64,000 nucleotides of DNA. Source: Bacteroidota bacterium (lineage in GTDB: Bacteria; Bacteroidota; Bacteroidia; Chitinophagales; Chitinophagaceae). The notes beneath the pieces are model-generated. The model was given only the letters and a program-made list of their open reading frames with translations, made no database searches and had not been told where the DNA came from. The stretch spans positions 124,001 to 188,000 of the forward strand of contig JAGWRO010000041.1 of assembly GCA_028876495.1 (NCBI GenBank), in the 5' to 3' direction. Both the position numbers and the translations under genes were made by a program. Positions 44,725-54,074 of this stretch are shown here, in pieces; the first letter of the stretch is position 1, and the number at the start of each line of letters is the position of its first letter.

Positions 44725-47526
44725 ATGTTTAATAAAATTAACCCCCACGCCATATTTACCTTATTGTTTTTACTTTTTATTATTGATTCTTTTGGACAGG
44801 TGAGTGTAATCATGAATCATAATGATTTAAAAAGAACAGGCTGGAACAGCAATGAAACTATTTTATCTACTGACAATGTTAGCAGTGGCAATTTCGGCAA
44901 GATTTTTTCCAGGGATGTGGATGACCAGATATATGCACAGCCACTTGTTTTAAGTCATATTTCAATTGGTGGCGGGACCCACAATATTGTATTGGTAGCT
45001 ACTGTAAACAATTCAGTATATGCTTTTGATGCGGATGATGCAAGCCTATCAACCCCTTATTGGAAAGTAAATTTGACTTACAATTCGGCAAACTATCGCC
45101 CTGTTAAAAATAAAGATTTCCCGAATGCCTGCACTTTTTTACCGCAAGGCTATTCTGATTTTACCGGAAATATAGGAATTGTGGGTACTCCCGCTGTTGA
45201 TCTTTCTACCAATACCATCTATGTTGTAGCAAGAAGTAAATCAAAAACGGCCTCTGTTTTTGTTCAATATTTACATGCAATTGACGTAACAACCGGTACT
45301 GAAAAACCCGGAAGCCCTGTTTCAATAAATGCTACCTACCCCGGAACTGGAGATGGTAGTAACGGGGGACTGATATCCTTTGAACACCAAACACAAAATC
45401 AAAGGCCCGGTCTTTTATTATATAACGGTATAGTCTATATATGTTGGTCATCTCATTGCGACTTAAGTCCTTATCATGGATGGATAATAGGTTATGACGC
45501 CTCTACTTTACAACAAAAATATATTTACAACGACACACCTAATGGAGGATTAGGTGGAATTTGGATGAGTGGACAGCCACCAAGTGTTGATGATGATGGG
45601 AATTTGTTTATTACTACTGGAAATGGCACTGTTGGCCAAAATAGCGATCCAAATGATAAAACTAACAGAGGCAATAGCCTGATCAAATTATCACCATCTT
45701 TAAAAGTGTTGGATTTCTTTACACCTATGAATTATCATTACCTTAACCAACATGATGAAGATTATGGCTCAGATGGTGCCCTTTTAATACCAGGAACTGA
45801 TTTATCTCTCTCAGGCAGTAAAGAAGGAAAATTATATTTGATTGACAATAATAATATGGGAGGCTTCACTACAGATAACTCAAATGTTTTACAAACCTTG
45901 CAGCTCGCCAGCACTGAAACGCCTGCTGTTAAAAATGTGCATGGTACTCCCGTTTATTATAAAGATGAATATGGAAATGAATATATCTACGGTTGGGCCG
46001 AGGAATCTCTTTTGCACCAATACCCATTTAACAGGACAACTATGCTATTTGATACACTGAATATGAAGATAGGCAATACGGCTCTTCCAGACGGAATGCC
46101 TGGGGCAATCCTTTCGGTTTCTTCTAACGGTTCACAGCACGGAACTGGTATTTTATGGGCATCGCATCCGATTAATGGCAATGCTAACTGGTACGATGTT
46201 CCCGGGGTTTTGCAAGCTTTTGATGCCACAGATGTTACTCATGAACTATGGAACAGTAACTGGAACAGTAAACGCGATTCGATTGGAATATTCGCAAAAT
46301 TCGTTCCTCCTACTATCGCCAATGGCAAAGTTTATATGGCCACTTTTTCGAAAAAATTAAATGTGTATGGGTTAAATCCTCCACCAGCTTCCCTATGTTC
46401 AAACACTTTGCATCAAACATGGCAAAGTGCTGATATTGGGTATGTTGCTTACCCAGGAGACGTTTGTGTAAATAATGGAGTTTATACTATTTCTTCTTCC
46501 GGTTCTGATATATGGGGAAGAGCAGACGCTTTTCATTATTTATTTCAACAAGTAATAACTGACGAAACAGAATTAACCTTAAGAGTAGTTTCCATTAAAA
46601 ACACTGACCCTAATGCAAAATGTGGTATTATGTTTCGTAAAAATTTAGATCCCGGTTCGCCCTATGTTTTTTTAAGTTTAGTTCCCTCAAACAAAATTTA
46701 TCTCCAGCAAAGAACTGCTCAAAGCACAAATTCCTTTAATGTCGAAAGCCCGGTAACAGAAACTGCTCCATATTGGTTACGCATTTACAATAAAGGCAAT
46801 AATTATGTAAGCTATATTTCTCCGGATGGTAATAACTGGACGTCCATAGGTTCTGTAACTTTTTCCCTTGGAACAAATCCTTATGTAGGTATGGCTTATA
46901 CCACACATAATAATTCAGTTCTGGATACAGCAATTGTTGATAATGTTTACTTTAAAGCAAGTGGCGCTCTTGGTGTCAATTTGATAAATTTTAAAGGGAG
47001 AAACCAGGATAATAAAAATGCGTTGCTAAGCTGGACTACAACCGGTGAAATAAATAATGATCGTTTCGAAATTCAAAGAAGCGGCCCCAATACAGACTTC
47101 AAAACAAAAGGAACTGTTCAAGGAAATGGCACTACTTCTAAAACTCACAATTATTTCTTTACTGATAATTTTCCTGAAGATGGAAATAATTATTACAGGT
47201 TAAGAGAGGTAGATATAAATGGAACTTTTTCTTATTCGCCTGTGGTACTCGTCAGGTTTAATTTCAAAAAAATCACCATTTATCCTAATCCTGCACATGA
47301 CAAAATCTATATTCGTAACAATGATAATTTTAGCAAAGGAAAAATTATTAATGTGCAACTTATGGATTTTAATGGCAAGGTATTATTCAAAAAACAATTC
47401 CAAACCAATGGTGTAAATATTATCACCTTTAACATCCCGGCAAAAATAATTAACGGAATCTACATACTTATGGTTACAAATAGCGACGGAGAGAAACAAG
47501 GCGATAAATTTTTTATTAACAGGTGA
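44725..47526 (+). CDS. Secreted PQQ-like beta-propeller protein with T9SS type A sorting domain (paralog 2)
   Basis: About 933 residues and clearly a tandem duplicate of the preceding gene, with long identical blocks (SRDVDDQIYAQPLV, ELWNSNWNSKRDSIG, EDGNNYYRLREVDING). The upstream TTG 44686 lies inside the 22-bp repeats; ATG 44725 begins a proper signal peptide ending DSFGQ and was chosen. Domain order is the same: beta-propeller, DUF1349/lectin-like domain, and a C-terminal Por sorting domain (IYPNPAHDKIYIRN, ending KFFINR). It lacks an insertion of about ten residues (GDQSTDPQGGQ region) present in paralog 1. It would be exported by type IX secretion. Function is unknown. Confidence 0.85.
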   Translation: MFNKINPHAIFTLLFLLFIIDSFGQVSVIMNHNDLKRTGWNSNETILSTDNVSSGNFGKIFSRDVDDQIYAQPLVLSHISIGGGTHNIVLVATVNNSVYAFDADDASLSTPYWKVNLTYNSANYRPVKNKDFPNACTFLPQGYSDFTGNIGIVGTPAVDLSTNTIYVVARSKSKTASVFVQYLHAIDVTTGTEKPGSPVSINATYPGTGDGSNGGLISFEHQTQNQRPGLLLYNGIVYICWSSHCDLSPYHGWIIGYDASTLQQKYIYNDTPNGGLGGIWMSGQPPSVDDDGNLFITTGNGTVGQNSDPNDKTNRGNSLIKLSPSLKVLDFFTPMNYHYLNQHDEDYGSDGALLIPGTDLSLSGSKEGKLYLIDNNNMGGFTTDNSNVLQTLQLASTETPAVKNVHGTPVYYKDEYGNEYIYGWAEESLLHQYPFNRTTMLFDTLNMKIGNTALPDGMPGAILSVSSNGSQHGTGILWASHPINGNANWYDVPGVLQAFDATDVTHELWNSNWNSKRDSIGIFAKFVPPTIANGKVYMATFSKKLNVYGLNPPPASLCSNTLHQTWQSADIGYVAYPGDVCVNNGVYTISSSGSDIWGRADAFHYLFQQVITDETELTLRVVSIKNTDPNAKCGIMFRKNLDPGSPYVFLSLVPSNKIYLQQRTAQSTNSFNVESPVTETAPYWLRIYNKGNNYVSYISPDGNNWTSIGSVTFSLGTNPYVGMAYTTHNNSVLDTAIVDNVYFKASGALGVNLINFKGRNQDNKNALLSWTTTGEINNDRFEIQRSGPNTDFKTKGTVQGNGTTSKTHNYFFTDNFPEDGNNYYRLREVDINGTFSYSPVVLVRFNFKKITIYPNPAHDKIYIRNNDNFSKGKIINVQLMDFNGKVLFKKQFQTNGVNIITFNIPAKIINGIYILMVTNSDGEKQGDKFFINR

Positions 47527-47528
47527 AT

Positions 47529-48302
47529 CTATAAGTTGGTCGGATCCTGGTTAAAAATTAAGCCCATCAATTCAAAAAGTTCAGGATGATTTTCTTTAAA
47601 TAATTCAGGAAGATTAAAAAAATATTCAGAAGTAACAGCAAAAAATTCTGCTTTGTTGGTTGCTCCATAATGGCTGATATCTGAGTTTTCCTGCAAGATC
47701 ATCCCTATGTTTTTATTCATCTGCTCAATCCATTTTGAGTTATATTTTCGGTTGAGTAACACTTCCGGCAATCCATCCACTTCGCCATCTTCTTTATCCA
47801 GTAAATGAACAAATTCATGAATTCCTGTATTTGCCCTTGATTCTTTATTCATAAATCCACCGCGCAAAGCAGGTTTTGATAAGATCATCACTCTTTGCAT
47901 CGGACCGTTTCCAATCATTCCCAACGTGTTTTTTTCATAACCTGAAGCAAGAAATTCCTCGCGGTTAAACGAAGCAGGATAAAGTAGTACATTTCTCAGG
48001 TTATTGTATTTCCATTTTTTAAAACCAAAAATTGGTATCACAGCAGCACTGGCCACTAACAATCTATCAATATCTTCAACAGTTGTATCAATACCATCAA
48101 TACGTACATAACTTAAAAAATCTTTTATTTTTTCTTCGAACTTTTCTTTATTTTTTTCATCAAGCTTGTGGTAATAAGAAACATTTTTAGTCAATATCTC
48201 ACGGAAATTTTCAGGAAGAAAAACTTTTTTTTTCGGTCGTTTATAAAAGACAAAAAACACGATCAGCAAAATCAAGGCAATTAAAACGATTATGGGAGCC
48301 AT
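47529..48302 (-). CDS. M90-type zinc peptidase (MtfA-like), membrane-anchored
   Basis: About 257 residues from ATG 48302 (MAPIIVLIALILLIVFFVFY); the frame opens at 48341, but those 13 residues precede a membrane helix that makes a natural start. The metalloprotease motif HEFVH lies in ANTGIHEFVHLLDKEDGEVDG, with the Asp/Glu-rich follow-on typical of the glucose-regulated peptidase MtfA (M90). E. coli MtfA is soluble and binds the Mlc repressor; this one has an N-terminal membrane helix, so its target may differ. It is convergent with the second propeller gene, with 2 bp between stops. Confidence 0.85.
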   Translation of the reverse strand: MAPIIVLIALILLIVFFVFYKRPKKKVFLPENFREILTKNVSYYHKLDEKNKEKFEEKIKDFLSYVRIDGIDTTVEDIDRLLVASAAVIPIFGFKKWKYNNLRNVLLYPASFNREEFLASGYEKNTLGMIGNGPMQRVMILSKPALRGGFMNKESRANTGIHEFVHLLDKEDGEVDGLPEVLLNRKYNSKWIEQMNKNIGMILQENSDISHYGATNKAEFFAVTSEYFFNLPELFKENHPELFELMGLIFNQDPTNL

Positions 48303-48365
48303 GTCTATAATATCTGAAACGAAAGTAGTGCAAACCTGCAAACTTTGTTAGAGATACAAACTCGG

Positions 48366-48400
48366 GAAAATAAAATTTAAGCTTATTTATGTGTTTACTG
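48366..48400 (+). repeat. Dispersed intergenic repeat, copy 8
   Basis: AAAATAAAATTT is followed by AAGCTTATTTATGTGTTTACTG. Here it lies between divergent genes, upstream of both. Confidence 0.75.
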
Positions 48401-48582
48401 TAATCGTAATTATTCCTGCTAATCATTATTATTTATAAAAATTGGTAGTGAATTATACTGTTATATTTTAAAAAAAAATCAATGATTTTTTTTAAATCAG
48501 AATTCCTGTAATTTCTTTATTTACTCCAAAATTTGTTTAACTTGAATGAGATTTTTTGGCAAAAGACTAAACAGAAACTTTT

Positions 48583-50040
48583 ATGAAATATGATATCGAA
48601 AAAAATTTTGTAAATGGTAAAAAAGTTGATTCATCTTCTCAAAAATTTCTTGATGTAATTTCTCCTGTTGACGGAACCTGTTTATCTAAAGTTTGTCTTT
48701 CTAATACCAAGGACCTTGATGAAGCTGTCCAAGCGGCTTCAAAAACTTTTCTTTCATGGAGCAAAACTCCCATAAAAGAAAGAGTACAGGTTTTTTATAA
48801 ATACAAAACATTGCTTGAAAGAGATATTGATTTTCTTGCTGAATTATGTACCGAAGAAAATGGAAAAACGTTAAGCGAATCAAGAGCAGAAGTGGAAAAA
48901 AGTATTGAACTAACTGAATTTGCGTGCTCTTTGCCACAGTTGGTTGCGGGCGAAGTGCTAGAAGTGAGCCGTGGCGTAGAGTGCAAGGTAGAACATGTTC
49001 CATTAGGTGTGGTAGCTTCAATTGTTCCATTTAATTTTCCCAACATGGTTCCCAACTGGACCATTCCAAATGCAATTGCCTTGGGGAATTGCATGATCTT
49101 TAAACCGTCAGAAAAAGTTCCTTTAAGCGCAGGAAGGCTTGCGTTGTTATTAAAAGAAGCCGGTTTGCCTGACGGCGTTTTAAATATTGTAAACGGCGAT
49201 TCTGAAATCGTTGAAGCAATTTGTAAGCATCCAAAAATTAAGGCTGTTTCTTTTGTAGGCTCGACAAAAATTGCGAAGATAGTTTATCAAAAAGCAACGC
49301 ATCATTACAAAAGATGTTTGGCTTTAGGCGGCGCAAAAAATCACCTGATCGTTTTGCCGGATGCTATTCCTTCGATGACCGCACAGAATGTAGCAGCAAG
49401 TATGAGTGGTTGTTCGGGACAGCGTTGCATGGCAGCAAGCGCGATGGTTGGCGTTGGAAATGTAGATAACATAATTAATAAGATAGTTGAAGAAGCCAAA
49501 AAAATTATTCCGGGAAAAAACCTGGGAGCCGTAATCAATAAAGCTTCAAAGGAACGAATAGAAAAATACATAACCGAGGCTGAAGAGCAGGGAGCAAAAA
49601 TTTTATTGGACGGAAGAAAAGCTAAAGTAGAAGGAAAAGAAAATGGAACTTATGTTGGGCCTACAGTGATTGATCATGTTAAGCCTGAAATGGCTGTAGC
49701 CAGGGAAGAAATTTTCGGCCCTGTGATCAGCATTATGCGAACCAACACAGTAGACGAAGCCTTGGAAATTGAAAATGCAAATCCGTATGGAAATGCAGCA
49801 AGCGTGTTTACACAAAATGGGGGCATGGCGCGTCACATTATTGAAAGAGCAAGCGCCGGGATGATTGGGGTAAATGTAGGAGTTCCCGTTCCGCGCGAAC
49901 CTTTTTCATTCGGAGGTTGGAACGAAAGTAAATTTGGTGTGGGTGATATCACCGGAAAAAGTTCAATAGAATTTTGGACACAACTAAAAAAATCGACGGT
50001 TAAGTGGAACGCGGAAGCCGGTGTCAATTGGATGAGCTGA
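48583..50040 (+). CDS. mmsA: CoA-acylating methylmalonate-semialdehyde dehydrogenase
   Basis: A 485-residue aldehyde dehydrogenase. The catalytic cysteine is Cys282 in GCSGQRCMAAS, and the family's GGAKNHLIVLPDA, EIFGPVISIM and VPVPREPFSFGGW segments place it with CoA-dependent methylmalonate-semialdehyde dehydrogenases (MmsA/IolA) rather than ordinary ALDHs. It converts malonate or methylmalonate semialdehyde to acetyl- or propionyl-CoA in valine, beta-alanine or inositol breakdown. The following aminotransferase gene, 40 bp away, would supply such a semialdehyde, so beta-alanine or 3-aminoisobutyrate catabolism is the likely role. Confidence 0.9.
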   Translation: MKYDIEKNFVNGKKVDSSSQKFLDVISPVDGTCLSKVCLSNTKDLDEAVQAASKTFLSWSKTPIKERVQVFYKYKTLLERDIDFLAELCTEENGKTLSESRAEVEKSIELTEFACSLPQLVAGEVLEVSRGVECKVEHVPLGVVASIVPFNFPNMVPNWTIPNAIALGNCMIFKPSEKVPLSAGRLALLLKEAGLPDGVLNIVNGDSEIVEAICKHPKIKAVSFVGSTKIAKIVYQKATHHYKRCLALGGAKNHLIVLPDAIPSMTAQNVAASMSGCSGQRCMAASAMVGVGNVDNIINKIVEEAKKIIPGKNLGAVINKASKERIEKYITEAEEQGAKILLDGRKAKVEGKENGTYVGPTVIDHVKPEMAVAREEIFGPVISIMRTNTVDEALEIENANPYGNAASVFTQNGGMARHIIERASAGMIGVNVGVPVPREPFSFGGWNESKFGVGDITGKSSIEFWTQLKKSTVKWNAEAGVNWMS

Positions 50041-50080
50041 AGAAATTAAAAATTAAAAATGTATAATTAAAAATAAGACC

Positions 50081-51430
50081 ATGCCTGAAACATCAATAAA
50101 ATCTGAAAGCCAGGAAATCATTGAAGAAAATCTTGATTACACCTTATTTTCATGGAGCAAACAAAAGGGAATCAATCCTATCGCAGTTGAGAGTGCAGAA
50201 GGAGTTTACCTGTATGATTACGATGGCAAAAAATACCTGGATTTTTCTTCCGGGTTAATGAATGTGAATATCGGCCATGGTAATCAGCGTATAACCATGG
50301 CTGTTACAAGGCAAATGGAAGAGGTAAGTTATGTTACTCCATCTAGTGTGACAAAGGTTCGGGGCCAACTAGGAAAAAAGTTAGCGGAAATTTGCCCGGG
50401 AGATTTAAACAAAGCCTTCTTTACTTTAAGTGGTGCCGATTCTATTGAAAATGCTATAAAACTCGCAAGACTGCATACCGGAAGGCATAAAATCTTATCA
50501 AGATATAAATCTTATCATGGTTCTTCAAATGCAGCAATGACGGCAAGTGGCGATCCAAGAAAACTGCCGGTTGATTCTCAACAGGCAACCAATTTTGTTC
50601 ATTTTGATCTTCCGTATTTATATAGATGGGAATATGGAGAAGAAAATTTATTGAAAGAAAGCGTTTCTCAATTAGAACGCATCATTGCTTATGAAGGACC
50701 GAATAATATTGCAGCTATTTTGCTGGAAGGAGAATCGGGCTCATCCGGGTGCATGAAATATCCAAAGGGATATTTAAAAAAAGTAAGAGAAATATCTACT
50801 CGCACAGGAATTCTTTTAATAATGGATGAAGTAATGAGTGGATTTGGCCGCACCGGAAAATGGTTTGGATTTCAAAATCATGATATCATTCCTGATATGA
50901 TTGCCATGGCCAAAGGCCTTACCAGCGGGTATTTACCATTTGGATGTTTAATGGTTTCTGAAAAAATTGCTTCTAAGTTTGATGATGTAATGTTGCCGCT
51001 TGGCCTTACTTATTCTGCACATCCGGTTTGTTGTGCAGCAGCGCTCGAAAATTTGCAGATCTACGAAGATGAAAATTTAATCGAAAATGCGGCAGAAATG
51101 GGAAAGTACCTGGATGGACAAATAGAAATTCTAAAACAGAAGCATCCATCAATAGGTGACTGGCGTAATACAGGTTTGCTTGGCTGTCTTGAACTGGTAA
51201 AAGACCGGGAAAGTAAAGAACCGATGGCTCCGTTCAATGCAAAACCTGATGAAATGATAATAATGAACAAAGTAGCTGCAAAAATTAAAGAATTGGGTAT
51301 GTACACTTTTGTAAGATGGAACTACATTTTTATTGCTCCCCCGCTTTGCATTACCAAAGAACAAATTGATGAAGGGTTAGCGATCATTAGCGAAGCAATA
51401 AATATCGCAGATGAAGCAATAAGCAAATAA
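50081..51430 (+). CDS. Class III (omega-amino acid) aminotransferase
   Basis: A 449-residue PLP-dependent class III aminotransferase. The PLP-binding lysine is Lys278 in AMAKGLTSGYLPFG, preceded by the aspartate in LLIMDEVMSGFGRTGKWFGF. Other motifs are YDYDGKKYLDFSSGLMNVNIGHGN and RYKSYHGSSNAAMTASGD. The family includes beta-alanine-pyruvate, taurine-pyruvate and GABA aminotransferases. Because it is paired with a CoA-acylating semialdehyde dehydrogenase, beta-alanine or 3-aminoisobutyrate is the most likely donor. This is inference from context. Confidence 0.88.
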   Translation: MPETSIKSESQEIIEENLDYTLFSWSKQKGINPIAVESAEGVYLYDYDGKKYLDFSSGLMNVNIGHGNQRITMAVTRQMEEVSYVTPSSVTKVRGQLGKKLAEICPGDLNKAFFTLSGADSIENAIKLARLHTGRHKILSRYKSYHGSSNAAMTASGDPRKLPVDSQQATNFVHFDLPYLYRWEYGEENLLKESVSQLERIIAYEGPNNIAAILLEGESGSSGCMKYPKGYLKKVREISTRTGILLIMDEVMSGFGRTGKWFGFQNHDIIPDMIAMAKGLTSGYLPFGCLMVSEKIASKFDDVMLPLGLTYSAHPVCCAAALENLQIYEDENLIENAAEMGKYLDGQIEILKQKHPSIGDWRNTGLLGCLELVKDRESKEPMAPFNAKPDEMIIMNKVAAKIKELGMYTFVRWNYIFIAPPLCITKEQIDEGLAIISEAINIADEAISK

Positions 51431-51457
51431 AAATTTCGATTATTTATTAGTTTACTG
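51424..51457 (+). repeat. Dispersed intergenic repeat, copy 9
   Basis: AAATAAAAATTT is followed by CGATTATTTATTAGTTTACTG. It overlaps the aminotransferase stop and lies between convergent genes. Confidence 0.8.
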
Positions 51458-51481
51458 CAAGGATTTTATTCATTTAAAATT

Positions 51482-52468
51482 TTACCCCACGTGAATATTC
51501 ATTACCGCCCACAACGCAACAACTGAAATAACAATCCATAAAATAATTCCCTGCAGCAACGGTTTTATTCCTACAGATTTTAAAACTGCTGAAGATAAAC
51601 CCGCACCAATTAAAAACAAGGTAACTGTCAAACCCGTTTTAGCCAAATTAACGATCCATCCTGATAAGCGATGTACAATAGGAAAATAAGTATTGATAGC
51701 CATTGCCAATACAAATAACCCGATGAAATAAGGTATTTTGATTTTCTGTTTTCCCGTTTTAAAAAATACGGTGGTTAAAAGTGCGACAGGAATGATCCAC
51801 AATGCCCGCGCAAGTTTTACAGTAGTTGCAACCTGCAACGCTTCTGCTCCATATTTGTTCGCAGCCCCAACAACAGAACTTGTATCATGAATGGCAATTG
51901 CGCTCCATAAACCAAATTGCATTTGCGATAAATGTAATTGATGCCCGATAAAAGGAAACAAAAACAAAGCAATCGAATTAAGGATAAAAATCGTTCCCAA
52001 AGCAACTGATATTTGCTTTTCTTCTGCTTTTATCAGCGGGCTGATTGCTGCAATAGCGCTTCCTCCGCATATTGCCGTTCCGGATGAAATAAGATGAGAA
52101 GTCTTCTTTTCTATTTTTAAAAGCCTGCCAAGCAATAAACCCAATGCAAGTGTTCCTGTAATAGAAGCCACAGTAAATAAAAGCCCTTCCCTGCCGGCAT
52201 GAACAGCGCTTGTTATATTCATTCCAAATCCTAATCCAACAACTGAAATTTTTAGTAAAAAAGAAGTTGCTTTATGATTCAAATGCAAAAAAGGATGTCC
52301 GATAAACTGAGCTATAGCAAAGCCAATCAGCAATGCAACAGGTGGTGTAACAAAAGAGGTAAGACAAAATATCAGGGCAATTACAAAAACTATTTCCCTG
52401 GTAGTAACACTTTTATCTAATAAATTTTTAAGCTTCTGCTGAGCAGGAATAACAGTACTTTTTTCCAT
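51482..52468 (-). CDS. YeiH/UPF0324 family membrane transporter
   Basis: About 328 residues from ATG 52468 (MEKSTVIPAQQKL); a GTG at 52504 also opens the frame. It is a polytopic membrane protein with about nine or ten helices and the family patterns SVVGLGFGMN, LISSGTAICGGSAIAAISP and WSAIAIHDTSSVVGAANKYG. The family (Cons_hypoth698) is annotated as a putative sulfate exporter but its substrate is not firmly known. A LysR regulator lies 74 bp upstream on the same strand, like the yeiE-yeiH pairing of E. coli, so it probably controls this gene. Confidence 0.88.
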   Translation of the reverse strand: MEKSTVIPAQQKLKNLLDKSVTTREIVFVIALIFCLTSFVTPPVALLIGFAIAQFIGHPFLHLNHKATSFLLKISVVGLGFGMNITSAVHAGREGLLFTVASITGTLALGLLLGRLLKIEKKTSHLISSGTAICGGSAIAAISPLIKAEEKQISVALGTIFILNSIALFLFPFIGHQLHLSQMQFGLWSAIAIHDTSSVVGAANKYGAEALQVATTVKLARALWIIPVALLTTVFFKTGKQKIKIPYFIGLFVLAMAINTYFPIVHRLSGWIVNLAKTGLTVTLFLIGAGLSSAVLKSVGIKPLLQGIILWIVISVVALWAVMNIHVG

Positions 52469-52542
52469 AATGGGCTGAATTTTTACAATGCAAAATTCAC
52501 TCACCCCGTGCTGGAAAAGAAATTGTTATTAGTGATATGCGA

Positions 52543-53436
52543 TTACCTGAAGTTATAATGAGAAGCAAATTTCATAAAAAGTTCGGGCAGTGATTCTGCT
52601 TGCCCGTGTAGTTGTATGAAATAGAAATATCTTTCAACACTCAATCCCTTTACATCAATAATTCGAAATTCATTTTTTTGAAGCTCGTTCAAAACTGAAT
52701 ATATGGAAACAAAAGCCATACAGTTGCAATGCGGTAAGTAAGATTTCATACTTTCAGTACTGGCCAGTTGCATTTCTATTTTCAGGTCACGTAATTTTAT
52801 TCCAACTCCTTTTAAAGAATGGGTAATCACCTCGAGTGTACCTGAACCTGGCTCACGTAATAAAAGAGGAATCTTTTTTAATTCACTTAACTGTATACTT
52901 TCTTTTTTTGTAAAAGAATTTTTATTTGCCGATACCAGTATAATTTCATCTTTTATAAATTCTGAATATTTTATAGAAGTGTTTTTAGATCTGCCCTCAA
53001 TGATACCAAGGTCAATATCATTATTCTTTAAAGATTTTTCTATTTGTTCAGTATTGTTAGTCGTCAGCGTTATCTGGACCTCAGGAAATTTTTTATGAAA
53101 AGAAGCGAGCACGGCTGGCAGCACATACTGGGCAACAGTGGTGCTTGCACCAATTCTTAATCTTCCTTTATGCTTCAACGTAAAAGTGTTCATCTCAAAT
53201 TCCAGGTTACGATATAAAGCAAATAATTGTTCTGTATGATGCAACAAGGTTTCCCCTGCAGTGGTTAGTTCAATGGCTGCACCTTTTCTGTGAAAAAGCT
53301 TTACTTTAAAATAATGCTCCAGTTCGTGAATATGCTTGGTAACAGCGGGTTGGGTAATATACAATTCAGCAGCAGCTTTAGTAAAATTAAGCCTCCTGGC
53401 AACCGTATGAAAAACTTTTAATCGAAAATCAAACAT
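52543..53436 (-). CDS. LysR-family transcriptional regulator (YeiE-like context)
   Basis: A 297-residue LysR regulator. The N-terminal winged helix-turn-helix is complete (FHTVARRLNFTKAAAELYITQPAVTKHIHELEHYF), and the effector domain runs from about residue 90 (LRIGASTTVAQYVLPAVLASF). The gene is directly upstream of the yeiH-like transporter on the same strand, not divergent from it. In E. coli YeiE controls yeiH, so regulation of the downstream transporter is the natural inference. The effector is not known. Confidence 0.92.
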   Translation of the reverse strand: MFDFRLKVFHTVARRLNFTKAAAELYITQPAVTKHIHELEHYFKVKLFHRKGAAIELTTAGETLLHHTEQLFALYRNLEFEMNTFTLKHKGRLRIGASTTVAQYVLPAVLASFHKKFPEVQITLTTNNTEQIEKSLKNNDIDLGIIEGRSKNTSIKYSEFIKDEIILVSANKNSFTKKESIQLSELKKIPLLLREPGSGTLEVITHSLKGVGIKLRDLKIEMQLASTESMKSYLPHCNCMAFVSIYSVLNELQKNEFRIIDVKGLSVERYFYFIQLHGQAESLPELFMKFASHYNFR

Positions 53437-53475
53437 AATATGAAGATAAACAGAAAGTGTTTGTATTTATGCTTG

Positions 53476-54003
53476 CTAAAAAACTTTGTTGGAAAGTTGC
53501 AACATTAAATCACTATAAGATTTTGCTTCATAATCGGAATCATGAATTCCAAAAAAATCGGCATAATATTTACATTGTTCTTTTAATTTCTCAATTCCTA
53601 TATTGCCGGTATCTATCGCCTCTACTTCAACAAAAGTTCCCAATTTATCTACAGTGTCAAAATGAAATTTTACATTGTCGATAAAATAAATTTTCCGCCT
53701 TTTATCCACTATTACTTTTATTCCATGAACTTTTGTTAGAATCTCTTTTAAAGAAAGATCAGGTTGAAACTGGTACAACAAAACATCAGATTGCTTTGTG
53801 TCAGAAACATCTTTTCTTTCATAGTAAATAAGGGAATTTTCAATATTTCCCTCCCGCAGTTTTAGCCTTCCTTTTTCAATATTAAAATAGGTATCCACCT
53901 GGTGATCTTCACCTTTAAAAACCGGATCAAGCTTGAGTAATTTAGTTTCAAGCAGCTCGATATTTTTTGATCTCGTTTTAAATTCAAAGTTGGTAATCTT
54001 CAT
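53476..54003 (-). CDS. CYTH-domain protein (class IV adenylate cyclase / triphosphatase family)
   Basis: About 175 residues from ATG 54003 (MKITNFEFKTRSKNIELLET); the frame extends to 54048 but the upstream residues come from the terminator of the next gene. It has the features of the triphosphate tunnel fold: an N-terminal EFK-type charged strand, VDTYFNIEKGRLKLREG, LIYYERKD, and VKFHFDTVDKLGTFVEVEA. The family includes class IV adenylate cyclases, thiamine-triphosphatases and inorganic triphosphatases, and the activity cannot be told from sequence. It is likely monocistronic. Confidence 0.8.
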   Translation of the reverse strand: MKITNFEFKTRSKNIELLETKLLKLDPVFKGEDHQVDTYFNIEKGRLKLREGNIENSLIYYERKDVSDTKQSDVLLYQFQPDLSLKEILTKVHGIKVIVDKRRKIYFIDNVKFHFDTVDKLGTFVEVEAIDTGNIGIEKLKEQCKYYADFFGIHDSDYEAKSYSDLMLQLSNKVF

Positions 54004-54030
54004 AATTACTCTTTTTTTATGCAACAAAAA

Positions 54031-54053
54031 AACCTGTGAAATTTCCACAGGTT
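54031..54053 (-). terminator. Terminator of the secreted protein gene
   Basis: AACCTGTG (54031-54038) pairs with CACAGGTT (54046-54053) over a seven-base loop. On the minus strand it is followed by TTTTTTG, and it lies about 22 bases after the stop at 54075. Confidence 0.8.
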
Positions 54054-54074
54054 TTTACTTCCAAAAAATTATTT

